Shown: piece after piece, positions 1 through 9,202 of the stretch
Position numbering within the stretch: the stretch's first letter is position 1
Layout of the letters: each line of letters starts with the position of its first letter
Assembly (NCBI GenBank): GCA_900155495.1
Contig: FTLJ01000736.1
Location: 1 to 24,465, forward strand
Length of the DNA: 24,465 nucleotides
Source: Porogramme epimiltina
Taxonomy: Eukaryota; Basidiomycota; Agaricomycetes; Polyporales; Polyporaceae
Direction: 5' to 3'
The notes under the pieces: generated by a model
Database searches by the model: none
What the model saw: only the letters and a program-made list of their open reading frames with translations
Told to the model about the DNA's origin: nothing
Position numbers and translations under genes: made by a program

Positions 1-1100
1 GGGGGGGGTCTGGGCACGCGCGCGGTGCGGTGCGGTGCCCCTCCTTCCTGTTTCGCGCGCGCGGCCTGGGGGGTGGGGGGACAGGCAGCGCGGGCGCGTG
101 GGCGCACCACCCCCGCGCGGCGACCGCCTGCCCCGCCCGGCCGTGGCCCGCGCTCCTGCCGTGGCCAGGGCTCCGGGCGCAGCCCCCGCTGGCGCACCCC
201 GCGGCTGCAGTCCCCGCGCGGGCTTCTCTGCGCGATCGAGCCCCCTGGCCGCCTTCGTGGATTGGTGGGTCGGAGGGCCGGCTTCGGCGACAAGACGCGT
301 CGGAGCGCTCTCACCGCGCCCTCCCCGACGGCACGCCCCGCTCGGCCCGAGGCCCAGTCCCGCGCGTCGCATACAGTGCATACAGTACGCCCCGCGTCCG
401 CGCGCAGGCCCCAGGGGCGGCGGTGGTGCTCCGCTGCCCGCCGCGCGTGCACGTCGACGGAGGCCCCCCACAGGACCCGGGGGCGCGGGCGGGGAGCAGT
501 CAAGCGTAGGTTCAGAGCAGGGGGGGTGGGCAGGCAGGCTCAGCTCCCGAGCGGGCGTGGCTCGCTGCACGTCCTCGGAGTCCGAGCAGAAGCGGCACGC
601 CCGCTGCCGCATCCGGCGCCCGCGTCCCCCCTGCGCCTGCGCGCGCGGCCGCCATTCAGCGCCCTGAGCTGCGGTAGAGGTAGGGGTGGGGGGCGCGACG
701 ACGAGGGAGGCACCGTTGCTGCTGGCCGTGAGCGGATTCGGGGAGAGGGGGGCGGGACGCGCGCAGCGCACACACGGGGGCGCGCGGAGGGCGGCGGAGC
801 CCTGGGCCCTGGGCGGGGGCGGGAGCGTGCACGCGGGGACGGAGATCGGCCGGGGGGTTCTGTTCGACTGGGGCGCGTCCGCCGTCGCAGGGGAAGCGGG
901 GGAGTGGGAACGGGAGGGGGCGAAAGGGAAGGCGCGAGGGCGAAGGTGCGGCAAGGTTCCGAACAGCCGTGCGCGGCGCGCCATATCGGGGCCCACGGCG
1001 CGGCGTGTGCAGGACGCACGGCGAACCGCCGGGCCCATTTGCCGTTTGCCAGGACTAGTCGCGCGCGCGCCCCTTCAGACTCCTTCTATCGAGCGGGCGT
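1..1100. other. Extremely GC-rich block at the window edge
   Basis: The segment begins with a run of eight G and is dominated by G and C tracts and alternating CGCG. Long open frames exist in several phases and on both strands, as expected when stop codons are scarce in GC-rich DNA, so none is called as a gene. A short repeat of GCATACAGT sits near 370-390. The composition differs sharply from the following 3 kb but resembles the GC-rich inserts at 20.3-21.3 kb and 23.6-24.5 kb, although no direct sequence match to them was noticed. The start may be a contig end or gap edge. Nothing else recognisable is seen. Confidence 0.6.
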
Positions 1101-1166
1101 GCCACTCCTTTCCGCTCCTCTTCTGCCTTCTAGCTGCCCCCCTGCCGCGTCCGAACTGCAGCAGAG

Positions 1167-1819
1167 ATGGCAGAGTTTAATCTCCCAGATAGGGAAGCCC
1201 CGCCTGCCCGGGTTCTGGTGCCCGCGAAGCCGTCGTGTGTGCGCCGTGAGCGCATCCCGGTAGGCCATCCGTCTAGTATGGCCAATATGGGTGAGACAAG
1301 GGAAGATGCGGAAGCGTCGAGTGCGCACACACCGACAGCCCTCTGATGGACTCGAGCTCGCGGGGAGCGATATGTCCGCCCGTTCTTATCGAAGGCGAAA
1401 TGGGGAGTGCTTTGTACACCGAGGCGACGCTTCTGCCTTGTTTATCTTTATCTTCAGATCAGCGGCGATCTCTCCACAGAGGCCCACGTTCGAGCCCCGT
1501 TGCATCGAGTGCCAACACGCCGTGCCGCTACTGTCGTCATCTCCTCCGTTGTCTTCTGCTCGGGGAAGGGCCCCGTTGCGCTGCGAGGGCGTGGTGCGGC
1601 TCGCGCCACCGGCACAATGCTTGTCCGCACGCCGCGTGGTGAGCGCATCCCGATGCTGGTCTTGCGTGGGCGGAGAGGATCGCAGGCTTCCGACGTTTTG
1701 ACAAGAAGACGCGGCAGCTGACAGAAGGAGGGGAACATAGTGCACTCGGACTAACTCCTGTTGGTCGAATTGACGTCGACATCAAAGAAAGCTTCAATGC
1801 CTCCTTACAAAATCAGTAA
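1167..1819 (+). pseudogene. Broken or intron-split coding remnant, unknown family
   Basis: I do not recognise the product. A frame opens at ATG 1167 (context CAGAGATGG) with residues MAEFNLPDREAPPARVLVPA and stops at TGA 1344. A neighbouring frame begins at ATG 1346 and stops at TGA 1640. That second frame, read on past its stop, continues to TAA 1817 and gives a coding-like end containing AERIAGFRRFDKKTRQLTEG and GRIDVDIKESFNASLQNQ. A possible donor (GTGAGA at 1291) and acceptors (TTCAG ending 1457, CACAG near 1480) exist, so this could instead be a gene with introns. Which frame is used between 1350 and 1640 cannot be settled. It lies immediately downstream of the GC-rich block. Amino-acid texture is the only evidence for coding. 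Confidence 0.3.
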
Positions 1820-2075
1820 GCCAGCCATGCACGTGCTTGCTGATAGCCGGTGGAGAGCGCTGGCCTCCACGCGTGGCAAACGCGTGGCCCATCGAGTCGC
1901 ATGGCCTACCACAGGCCCCTGATGCTTGTCGAGTTCCTCTCACCGCGAATTTACAACAGGTACCTATGCACCCGACAAGATGAGCCGCACGAAATCAGAC
2001 GTTGGAAAGGAAACCCCTAGCAGTCGTACTACCTCCGGCAACAAGCTCGGGTTCTGATTCCAAGCCCTCGTCGAG
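1820..2075. other. Intergenic, nothing recognised
   Basis: No open frame, repeat or RNA signal that I can support. It separates the plus-strand remnant ending at 1819 from the minus-strand EEP fragment. Confidence 0.5.
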
Positions 2076-2340
2076 GTGCCCCAAACCTGCCAGACAGCAC
2101 TCAGACGGCAAACGGACACCTCAGCCCACAGTGGTCCCCCCATGAGGTGCTAGGACTTCGACAGAACCCAGCCTCAATACAGTCCACCCGGGGAGACTTC
2201 CATTTCCCCAGCCCGCAAGCCCATCACCGCCCCCTCGTTCCGCCTGCCCAGTCTCAGTCCATCCCGCCGCCCCACGCTGATACCCCACGTAACCCCGCCA
2301 GGGCCCGCTACTCCCCGGCTCGCGTAGGACGCCGACGGAA
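2076..2340 (-). pseudogene. Decayed 3' fragment of a third EEP (TDP2-like) gene
   Basis: On the minus strand this stretch encodes the C-terminal fifth of the protein family found intact at 4631-5593 and 6543-7508. One frame gives GPGGVTWG and, further on, VMGLRAGEMEV, matching DPGGDTWG and LLGLQAKEIEV of the 6543-7508 protein. A different frame then gives GDHCGLRC before TGA at 2101-2103, matching the terminal SDHCGLRC motif. At least one frameshift separates them, and everything upstream of the DAW motif is missing. The DNA just beyond the stop (2076-2100) also matches the flank of the two intact genes, so this is the rump of a third tandem copy rather than chance similarity. Confidence 0.8.
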
Positions 2341-2599
2341 ACCTCCTTCGGCCAAGAGCAGAAGAGCGGCGCATCCCCGAGCCCGACCAAGGGGCTGCAT
2401 CAGGGAGGCCTAGGCCTGTGGGCACTGGGATCGTCTCGTTATGGTACAGCGGATACTCGACGGCGAGGGCGCTATAGCTGCCGACGCGTGCGGATGGCGT
2501 ATCTCGACCTCCCGCAGGCGTGCGGGAGGTAAAAAGAAGGGGCGTGCGCGTGGTGTGCGGTTCGAAGTCGCAACGGACATCCGCTACCCTTTCTAACCG
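2341..2599. other. Gap between the EEP fragment and the next remnant
   Basis: No supported gene. Homology to the intact EEP genes is not visible beyond about 2340, so the missing 5' part of the third copy was deleted or has diverged past recognition. Confidence 0.45.
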
Positions 2600-3303
2600 T
2601 CTTCGACAGGCTGCCTCGTCGAACTCAGCATCCACCGTCCGACTCGAAGTCGGAGGTTCGTCCGTCTTCGGCCACCCGTGATGACAGTGTTCTGCTCCGC
2701 GAGACGGAGGTTGCCACCAACGAGCCTCTTCGCGAGTTTCTCCGGGACCTCGCCCGAGGGGCCACACCAAACCGACGGGGATCCCACGGGAACGCGTGTT
2801 CGCGGCCGCGAGGCAGGTGCGCGGTCTTCGACGGGCCTACGGCGGGTGGATGAGCAGAAGCCGCGCAAGGTTATAGGAGACCGTTTACCGCGAGCATCGC
2901 TAAATGAGCGCAAAGCGCATGGAATTGCGCTTCTCGTGTACCCCGATAGCGCGACTCTTGGCCTATGGGGAGAGGAATTCACCTGCAAAAAGCACCGTCG
3001 GCCCGCTGGGCATCGCGTAGAGAAGTTGGGTAGGGCGTACTACACATGGGCACGTTGCACCGCGGCGGGTACCTCCGGCTTGCTCCTTCTCCATCTTCAG
3101 CAGCGTCACCAGCCCCGCTTCGACGTGCATCTGAGATGGCGGAATCTCGTCGAGAATTTTGCAGCCTTTCTCTGTCCACAGGGAGAGACGTTTCGCGTCC
3201 TCCGTGCGGTATACCTACTCGTACGCGATTTGTGCGTCTCTTGAAGGAGTCGAATATTGACCGGACATTCTATCTGAGGGCGTCGATTGCGTCGCGAGAT
3301 TAG
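2600..3303 (+). pseudogene. Decayed plus-strand coding sequence, unknown family
   Basis: Three partly overlapping plus-strand frames have protein-like texture. About 2600-2850 gives VLLRETEVATNEPLREFLRD within a charged and serine-rich stretch. A second frame, open from ATG 2678 to TGA at 3242-3244, contains PRFDVHLRWRNLVENFAAFL and ends in VRDLCVS. A third, from an ATG near 3136 to TAG at 3301-3303, ends in RFVRLLKESNIDRTFYLRAS. Good texture moving between frames suggests one ancestral gene broken by frameshifts, or a gene with unrecognised introns. The family is not recognised. A transposon-derived origin is possible but no diagnostic motif is visible. Confidence 0.3.
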
Positions 3304-3427
3304 TTTGTGCGAGCTGAACCATGCGCGCCGTCGCGACGTACCAAATTGCTTGCTATATTCTACACAGGTCTCTTTGTGTGGTTGTGCCAGCGTAGTTCAC
3401 TTTCGACGCATCGCTGAAGTTGAAAGG

Positions 3428-4255
3428 TTAAGAAGACTCCACAGAAGAACCACGGACTAGGTGTTTATGTCTGCGCCAACGGGAGGGTGCACGCGGGCGA
3501 ATAAACGCTAGCATAACACGACTGCGCACCGCCAAATCCCCCCGAAAGAGATCGTGCCGTAGCTCGTCCTGTATTTTGGGGGACCACAAGACGGGGTTGG
3601 AGCATGAGAGGAGGTTTCCGAGCGTCCTAAGCGTTGTAGCATCGTCTTATTCGAGGAACTCGTGGATTACAGACAAGGGCGTGCTGACAGAGTTAATCTG
3701 TAGGTGGGTTCCGCATCCGTCATCAGGATGAGCCCGTATTCGATGAACTGCTTTTAGGGCTTCGTTCGTGGCCGGCTTCCAGCACACCATGATCTTCCAG
3801 GGCAACATGGTTCAGTCATAGCACCGGCAAACGGCCCGTTGGAGGAGGGGATTGTAGAACTCGACCTGCAGAGCCGGAGATTAGATTAGTCGGAAGCGCA
3901 AGATGCGAGCGATGTCGCATAAATGCTGGAGAACCAGAAGACGGTCAAGTTGACGTGTCCTTAGGCTAAAAGGGACGACGGCATGTATGTGACATCAATG
4001 ACCATAAGGATATGGTCGAGACAAAATCGTCTAGCGAGGTTCGACCGATAGCGGGGCCCGAGGACGTAAGAACTGGTGTTCAGAAAGATGGCAATGCGAT
4101 TGAAGAGAGATGGCTGGTGACCTCTGTGTCTGTTTAGAGACCGGTTTGCCTGGGGTGGGGTCACGGTCGTGGAGGAAATGTGAGTTAGCTTCAAATACTA
4201 AGCGGAGGATTGGTGTAACGTGGCACACGTGACCGATTGTTGTCTCAAATCTCAC
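3428..4255 (-). pseudogene. Minus-strand gene remnant with three in-frame stops
   Basis: From about 3985 down to TAA at 3428-3430 a single minus-strand frame holds about 185 codons interrupted only by stops at 3881-3883, 3812-3814 and 3647-3649. The segments read like protein: LDRLLVLQHLCDIARILRF, VEFYNPLLQRAVCRCYD, WKIMVCWKPATNEALKAVHR, and LRTLGNLLSCSNPVLWSPKI followed by QDELRHDLFRGDL. Upstream, another frame (4194 to 3961) adds FNRIAIFLNTSSYVLGPRYR and FCLDHILMVIDVTYM, so a frameshift near 3985 probably joins the two. No family is recognised. It abuts the left edge of the duplicated EEP unit (about 4190). It is either a pseudogene or, less likely, a gene with several introns. Confidence 0.5.
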
Positions 4256-4630
4256 TCTGCTGTCAGCCTGTCTCGAAGTCGCGGCGCTTGCTCAACTTGC
4301 TCTTCGTCCTGAACATCATACGCCGCGTGCCTGTACTTTGCGCCTCGCATCTGTGTATACCGACGAAGCTGCAAAACCCTAGGCCCCAAAACGTGTAGCG
4401 TGGAACGTCCGGTCCCCCCACTCCCGTCCCTCACGACTTCCGCTACATTCAGGTTACTTGTGAGTGTTCATATATAACTAGTAGTACTAATCAAAAGACT
4501 GAGAATTCGCGTAACGAAAAGGGATTAACCACAGACACAGGAGTGCAACGTCCGGCGTTGTAAACTTGTAGAATGGCTAAATCCATCAGAAACTAGACCA
4601 GGGTACGGGCCCAAACCAACCAAACAGTAC
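4190..4630. repeat. 3' flank of EEP unit A, homologous to 6095-6542
   Basis: The segment matches the corresponding flank of the second unit in many short blocks. Shared features are GCACACGTGACC, a diverged middle, a TACTTGTGAGTG/TACCTGTGAGTG block followed by CATATATAAC/CATAACTAATC, CGCGTAAC, CCACAGAC and GGCCCAAACC just before the stop codon. It marks the downstream end of the duplicated gene unit. No independent gene is supported. Confidence 0.7.
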
Positions 4631-5593
4631 TCAGATGAGCACGGTACATCTCAGCCCACAATGGTCACTCCAAGGAACATTGCCCTGTCCAGGTACCCAG
4701 ACAGTACCAGGTTGAAGGACTTCGATGTAACTGGCCTTCAAGCCCAACAGTGCTACCTTGTCCAGTCTGCCCGGCGCAAACCCGTTTCGCAGCGCTGCAT
4801 CGACGCCCCACGTATGTCCGTCAGGGTTCCCAGCCTGCGTCATGTGCACTCGGGATGTGAGCCACGCATCCACCAACCCGTGTTCTTCGACGAGCGCATC
4901 GTCCTTGGGCCCAATGGCGTTGAAGTCCCCCGCGACCACCCCGGCGCTGCACCCCGGCTCGCGCAGGATCTGGGCAACCCCTTCCATCTGCTTCTCGCGG
5001 AAGAACAGCCTGTTCTCGAACGGTTCAAAGTGCACGTTGATCAGGCGCACGGCCGTGCGCGGCCAGGGGGGGACGAAGACATCCACGCAGAGCGCGTCTC
5101 GCGGGCTGACGATGCTCCTCAGATTCACGCGGGCCACGCTCCCGAGTGCGAGCGGGTTCCGCGGGCTTGGGTAGTCCGGGGAGGGAAAGCGGGCGCGGGA
5201 CAACAACGCCATAGTCGCGAAGGGGGCGACCTCGAACGCCGCCTCGTCTTCGGCGTCGGTCGTCAGGAACGCCTCCTGCACGCTTGGGTCGTCCAGGAGC
5301 GACTCGCGGACCGCAGGCTTGACTTCTTGGAAAAAGATGACGTCGGGGGGATGCTTGAGGATGCGCTCGAGGATACGTTTGGCACGCAGGACGGGCGATT
5401 CAGATACGGCGTCGATATTCCATGATATGATAGAAAGCCTCCGTATTCGAGCAATGGTGGTGCTTGCGGACTTGAGAGACGGTTTCGGCGGTTCTTGGCT
5501 CTGCCATGTGTTGCTCAACGGTACAGATATCCATCTTCCGTGAGTGCGGTTGAATGCAGAGACAGCACGCCAGGCTGGCGAAAAGATCGACAT
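4631..5593 (-). CDS. TDP2-like endonuclease/exonuclease/phosphatase family protein, copy A
   Basis: This is an intronless frame of 320 aa when started at the methionine aligned between both copies (MSIF at 5593); the frame stays open 24 codons further, to 5665. Family motifs are in order: SWNID 57-61 (metal-site Asn59), FFQEV 87-91 (Glu90), INVHFEP (His188), GDFN 222-225 (Asp223, Asn225), DAW 242-244, HTWG 260-263, RLDK 276-279 (Asp278) and SDHCGLRC with catalytic His311. TW-N-D, HTWG and SDH-GL-C resemble the tyrosyl-DNA phosphodiesterase 2 branch of the Mg-dependent EEP hydrolases, which cleave phosphodiester bonds. The exact substrate (5'-tyrosyl DNA, another nucleic acid or a phospholipid) cannot be told. 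All metal and catalytic positions look intact. No signal peptide or membrane segment is seen. It is a tandem duplicate of 6543-7508. Confidence 0.88.
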   Translation of the reverse strand: MSIFSPAWRAVSAFNRTHGRWISVPLSNTWQSQEPPKPSLKSASTTIARIRRLSIISWNIDAVSESPVLRAKRILERILKHPPDVIFFQEVKPAVRESLLDDPSVQEAFLTTDAEDEAAFEVAPFATMALLSRARFPSPDYPSPRNPLALGSVARVNLRSIVSPRDALCVDVFVPPWPRTAVRLINVHFEPFENRLFFREKQMEGVAQILREPGCSAGVVAGDFNAIGPKDDALVEEHGLVDAWLTSRVHMTQAGNPDGHTWGVDAALRNGFAPGRLDKVALLGLKASYIEVLQPGTVWVPGQGNVPWSDHCGLRCTVLI

Positions 5594-6094
5594 GGAAGTG
5601 AGCTCGAAAGTTGAATACGAGAGAGCCTGAGGAAGGCAGACCGCCTCACACACACCTCGCACCACACGGTAGTCTCTGGTCGAACTGCGCGCGCGTGGTA
5701 GAAATCGAATTCGAAGTTTCGTGCCTTGCCAGTGTGAATATCTCCTTTATGGTCGCAGACTCGACTTCTCGACTAGTCGCATTCGCTTTCTACTTAACAT
5801 GCCTATTCATTCACCCACACTCAATCCAAGAGAGCCACATAATACTCTGGTACCACATCGGTGATCTCGTGAGGTGAGAGCTCGGCTTTCAGATCGGCAG
5901 AACGGGCTGCTATTTGCCAAGACCATGGTCACGATAAAATCCTTTACTCGACCGGGAACGACATGGGGTGGAGTTGTAACTGAAAAGATATATCTCGCGT
6001 TTCTTGTTCCTGTCGCGAGAGATTAGCTTACCCGGTTTGAGACCGTGTAGGCAAAGTACAGTAAGTCGGTCTTCTACTTACAAAATGAATAAGC
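5594..6094. other. 5' flank of EEP copy A and spacer
   Basis: The stretch 5594-5800 is homologous to the 5' flank of copy B (7509-7730), sharing CTCGAAAGTTGAA, GAGAGAGCCTG, CACACAC, ACCACACGG, GAAGTTTCGT and GGTCGCA/TAGTCGCATTC-type blocks. Copy A lacks the TATAAATA that copy B has in the equivalent place. From about 5880 to 6094 nothing further is recognised. Confidence 0.55.
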
Positions 6095-6542
6095 GCTAAT
6101 AAAAGCAGGGGGATTACTGTAGGGAAGCGCCAGATATGCACACGTGACCCACCGTTATCTCCTTGCTGCGTCGGAGCCCGCCGCTCGTTCAACCTCTTCT
6201 TCCTGAACGTACACCTCATGTCCGTACCCTTCCCCTCGCATCTCTACGCTATCGAAGAGGCCGGAGAGCCCTAGACCCTAACATGTGGGATGGGCCTCGG
6301 CCGGCCTCATCGCGCCTCAGTCCCATGAATCCCTCAGAGTCCCTCCGCACCCATTGAGTTACCTGTGAGTGCCATTCATAACTAATCAAGACTGGAAACC
6401 CGCGTAACCAAAGGGGATAGGCCACAGACGTAGATGCACAGCTTTAAATGTCCGAAAAAAGAGTCCCCATTGCCCCGGCGTAGACCCACGAAGTCCGTCT
6501 CAAACTAGTCCAGGGTACCGGCCCAAACCTACCAATCAGCAC
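6095..6542. repeat. 3' flank of EEP unit B, homologous to 4190-4630
   Basis: Second copy of the EEP downstream flank. Together with 4190-4630 and the two coding regions it shows that the duplicated unit is about 1.9 kb and covers the gene plus both flanks. No independent gene is supported. Confidence 0.7.
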
Positions 6543-7508
6543 TCAGATGGTAATGGTACATCTCAGCCCACAGTGGTCACTCCAAGAGACCACCTCGGTG
6601 GATTTCTTGCCCGGTTGGGCTATTTCAGTAGTACCGGGGCGGAGGACTTCTATTTCCTTGGCCTGCAAGCCTAGCAACGCAATCTTGTCCAGTCTTCTCG
6701 GTTTCCGCCGACGCCGTTGCGCTGCACCAACACCCCACGTATCTCCGCCGGGGTCCTCCGTCCCGCGCAACGCGATCCACGCGTCTGTCAGCCCGTGCTT
6801 GCGGATCAGCGCGTCGTCCGCGGCGTTGAAGTCGCCCGCGACAACCCCGGCGCTGCACCCCGGTGCGCGCAGGATCCTGGAAATCTCCTCCATCTGCCGG
6901 GGGAGGAGGTATGCCGCATCTTCGGACGATTCAAGGTGCACGTTGATCAAACGGACGGCCGTGTGCGGCGCCGCGGGCGTGACGACGTCCACGCACAGCG
7001 CGTCCCGCCAGCGCTTGCTCGGGAGGGACACGCGGGCGACACTTCCGAGCGCGAGGGCTCGCGGAGTCTGCGCGGTCGAGTATTCCGGGGAGGGAAAGCG
7101 CTCGCGGGACAGCAGCGCCATGGTCGCAAAGTGCGTGGCGTCAAACGCCACCTCATCCTCGGCGTCGGTCGTTAGAAAGGCCTCTCGCACGCTCGCGGTG
7201 GCCAGGAGCGATACGCGGACGGCGGAGTGGACTTCTTGGAGAAAGATGACGTCGGGAGGTGGCGGAACTTTGAGAATGTGCTCGAGGATACATTTGGCAC
7301 GCGGTACAGGCCATTCAGAGACGGCGTCGATGTTCCATGATACAAGAGACAGCCTCTGCTTCCGAACGATGTTGGTGTTCTCGGGCTTGAGAGAAGGTTT
7401 CGCCGTACTAGCTTGGCTATGCCATGTGTTGCTTAGAGGCACAGGTACCCACCTTTTGGTATGACGATTGAATGCGGAAATATAACGCAAGACTGGCTTA
7501 GAGGCCAT
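6543..7508 (-). CDS. TDP2-like endonuclease/exonuclease/phosphatase family protein, copy B
   Basis: Intronless, 321 aa from the aligned methionine (MASKP at 7508); the frame stays open a further 27 codons, to 7589. Motifs are SWNID 57-61 (Asn59), FLQEV 89-93 (Glu92), INVHLESSE (His191), GDFN 225-228, DAW 242-244, DTWG 256-259, RLDK 272-275 (Asp274) and SDHCGLRC with His312. HLESSE is closer to the typical TDP2 sequence than HFEPFE in copy A. The two proteins align end to end with short indels in the DFN-DAW region and before the final SDH motif. The EEP fold and metal-dependent phosphodiesterase chemistry are well supported; the physiological substrate is not. A 305-codon open frame antisense to this gene (6547-7464) is a compositional shadow. 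Confidence 0.88.
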   Translation of the reverse strand: MASKPVLRYISAFNRHTKRWVPVPLSNTWHSQASTAKPSLKPENTNIVRKQRLSLVSWNIDAVSEWPVPRAKCILEHILKVPPPPDVIFLQEVHSAVRVSLLATASVREAFLTTDAEDEVAFDATHFATMALLSRERFPSPEYSTAQTPRALALGSVARVSLPSKRWRDALCVDVVTPAAPHTAVRLINVHLESSEDAAYLLPRQMEEISRILRAPGCSAGVVAGDFNAADDALIRKHGLTDAWIALRGTEDPGGDTWGVGAAQRRRRKPRRLDKIALLGLQAKEIEVLRPGTTEIAQPGKKSTEVVSWSDHCGLRCTITI

Positions 7509-7616
7509 AGAGGTGAACTCGAAAGTTGAAAGCGAGAGAGCCTGCAGGGGGCACTGGGCAGAGTGCCTTGCACACACCCCGTACCACACGGCAGTATCCG
7601 GTCGGAGTTTTACTCT

Positions 7617-7631
7617 TATTTATATCACGTG
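7617..7631 (-). promoter_or_regulatory. TATA-like element and CACGTG upstream of EEP copy B
   Basis: On the minus strand CACGTGATATAAATAAG lies about 110 bp upstream of the proposed start of copy B. The TATAAATA core is a plausible core promoter, and the CACGTG palindrome is an E-box type site. The equivalent region of copy A has neither, so the duplicates may differ in expression. Confidence 0.4.
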
Positions 7632-7914
7632 CACGAAGTTTCGTATGTGTCCTGCCACTATGAGTTGTCTCTTTTGTGCTCTTTGACGACTTCTTGACTG
7701 GTCGCATTCACATTGTAACATGTCCCGTTTGGTCCCTCAAAACCGACACTTCCTCCTTCTCTGCAGGCGCAGTGGATTACAAGATCTGAACCTTTGGGCT
7801 ATTGGCCGTCAAAACTTTGCTCGTATGTATTGAACAAGCCGGACGCAAACCGGATGGGGTCGCTCGCTGAGGTGCGCCAAATGGGCTTGAACCTTGCGTT
7901 ACACAGGAGCGCTA
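7632..7914. other. Spacer, nothing recognised after the EEP 5' flank
   Basis: EEP 5' flank homology fades near 7730. From there to the inverted-repeat element no gene or repeat is supported. Confidence 0.5.
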
Positions 7915-7925
7915 GTGTGGTCAAA

Positions 7926-7945
7926 GGTCAGTCAATAAGTCAATG
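7926..7945 (+). repeat. Left 20-bp inverted repeat
   Basis: Perfect inverted match to 9183-9202, embedded in an array of GTCAATGAC-like units. Confidence 0.85.
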
Positions 7946-8213
7946 GGGGGTCAATGGCCCCTTATTGACCCGGTCATTGACGGGTCATTGACTCGGTCAA
8001 TGACCCGTCAAAGTTCACGTGGCTCACTCGGGCCGGCGGCGCTTTGCCCATTCCGGCCCTCCTCTGCGTCGTCACTCTGAGTAGAACACCACCAAAATAT
8101 GCGCTCCAACGTTCCTCCCTCCTCCCGCCACACCCCCCTCCCCCTATGCTGACAGGCACGTACGACGTTAAGGAGAGCTCATCGAGCTGGGAAACCATTG
8201 GGAATGCGCTGCT

Positions 8214-8787
8214 GTGCGTCTGGTGTCGTCAGTCATCATGATGCATTTATGGCCCTTCGTCGCCCCAGGTTCATACACAATTCGAGACTGTAGACAACGA
8301 GCTGTGAAGGCGCGATATGAGACAATTGACCCTAATCATCCCGCGCTCTCGGCAATGGAGATCGCGATGAACAACGCTGTGCGCGTTCTCGTCACAGTGC
8401 CCACCAATCGTTCCCTGTCCACATCGCTACGCCCCCTCCTTCATGTGAGAACCTGACGAAGACGACGTTCTGGGTTTTATCCTGCATATGACTCTGCTCA
8501 ACATCAAGGTTCTTGAACTCATGCACCTCATGCCGAGCGTGATCCCCATCTGGCGTCCACTTCAGCGCTACGGAGAAGCTCAGGCGGCGTTGAACGCTCT
8601 TTCCGTGATTTTGGAACAAAGCAGCACGGAAACCTCCAACGAACACTTCGAGTTCGTTTGGGAAGGAGGGGCTCTAAGTTTTGACAGGGAAACAGAGATG
8701 TATGAGTCAGCAGATCCCAGTAGTCTTCCAGTCCTCTCTTCTGTCACCTCTCTCCTCCCATTCACTCCGTATCGTCTTTGCAAATAA
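8214..8787 (+). CDS. Possible two-exon gene inside the inverted-repeat element
   Basis: Exon 8214-8444 (77 codons) and exon 8509-8787 (92 codons plus TAA) join in phase across a 64-nt intron with donor GTGAGA and acceptor ATCAAG, giving about 169 aa. The sequence across the join reads naturally (TVPTNRSLSTSLRPLLH, then VLELMHLMPSVIPIWRPLQR). AATAAA overlaps the stop codon (8783-8788). The true 5' end is uncertain: ATG 8214 is only the first in frame, and another exon may lie upstream (8150-8213). I do not recognise the family and see no DDE/RNase H transposase signature. It could be a captured host fragment or a degraded element gene. Confidence 0.35.
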
Positions 8788-9140
8788 ATTTATTCTATAA
8801 GCTATAGTCCATAGTGATGACGCCGCTGAGATGCGACGCCTGTGACGTCGACCGGCCACTGACCGGCCACGGTGCCAGGCCAGCTAGCAGCTTCAAGAAC
8901 ATCGCCGAGGGGTATAATGGCACAGTGTGGCCAATTGGACCACCATGAAGGGGCGATCTAGTGAGGAAGCCACCCATGACGATGCCAGTAGCTCTGAAAT
9001 TCCTTGTGGTCTGCCAACCTGCGGAACTCGCCGTCCTCTCCAACTTCTGAGCGTCGGGCTCGATGTCTCGCTGAGAAAGTACTGTTGGCACAGTTATGAC
9101 TCGTGCCAGATGACTCATCTCCGGTGATCCCGGCCTCGAC
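8788..9140. other. Internal non-coding part of the element
   Basis: No supported gene. An open minus-strand frame here (9154-8795) has no recognisable features. Confidence 0.4.
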
Positions 9141-9182
9141 CTTTGACCGGTCAATCTATTGACTTTGACGCATTGACGGGGT

Positions 9183-9202
9183 CATTGACTTATTGACTGA
9201 CC
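9183..9202 (-). repeat. Right 20-bp inverted repeat
   Basis: Perfect inverted match to 7926-7945, flanked on both sides by further TGAC units. Confidence 0.85.

Noticed and set aside
25..1263. 412-codon plus-strand frame and overlapping frames at the left edge
   Set aside because: Several phases and both strands are open together in very GC-rich DNA. The products are Arg/Pro/Ala/Gly-rich with no motif, as expected by chance at this composition.
4661..5425. 254-codon plus-strand frame
   Set aside because: Antisense shadow of the EEP gene at 4631-5593, whose catalytic motifs are on the minus strand.
6547..7464. 305-codon plus-strand frame
   Set aside because: Antisense shadow of the EEP gene at 6543-7508.
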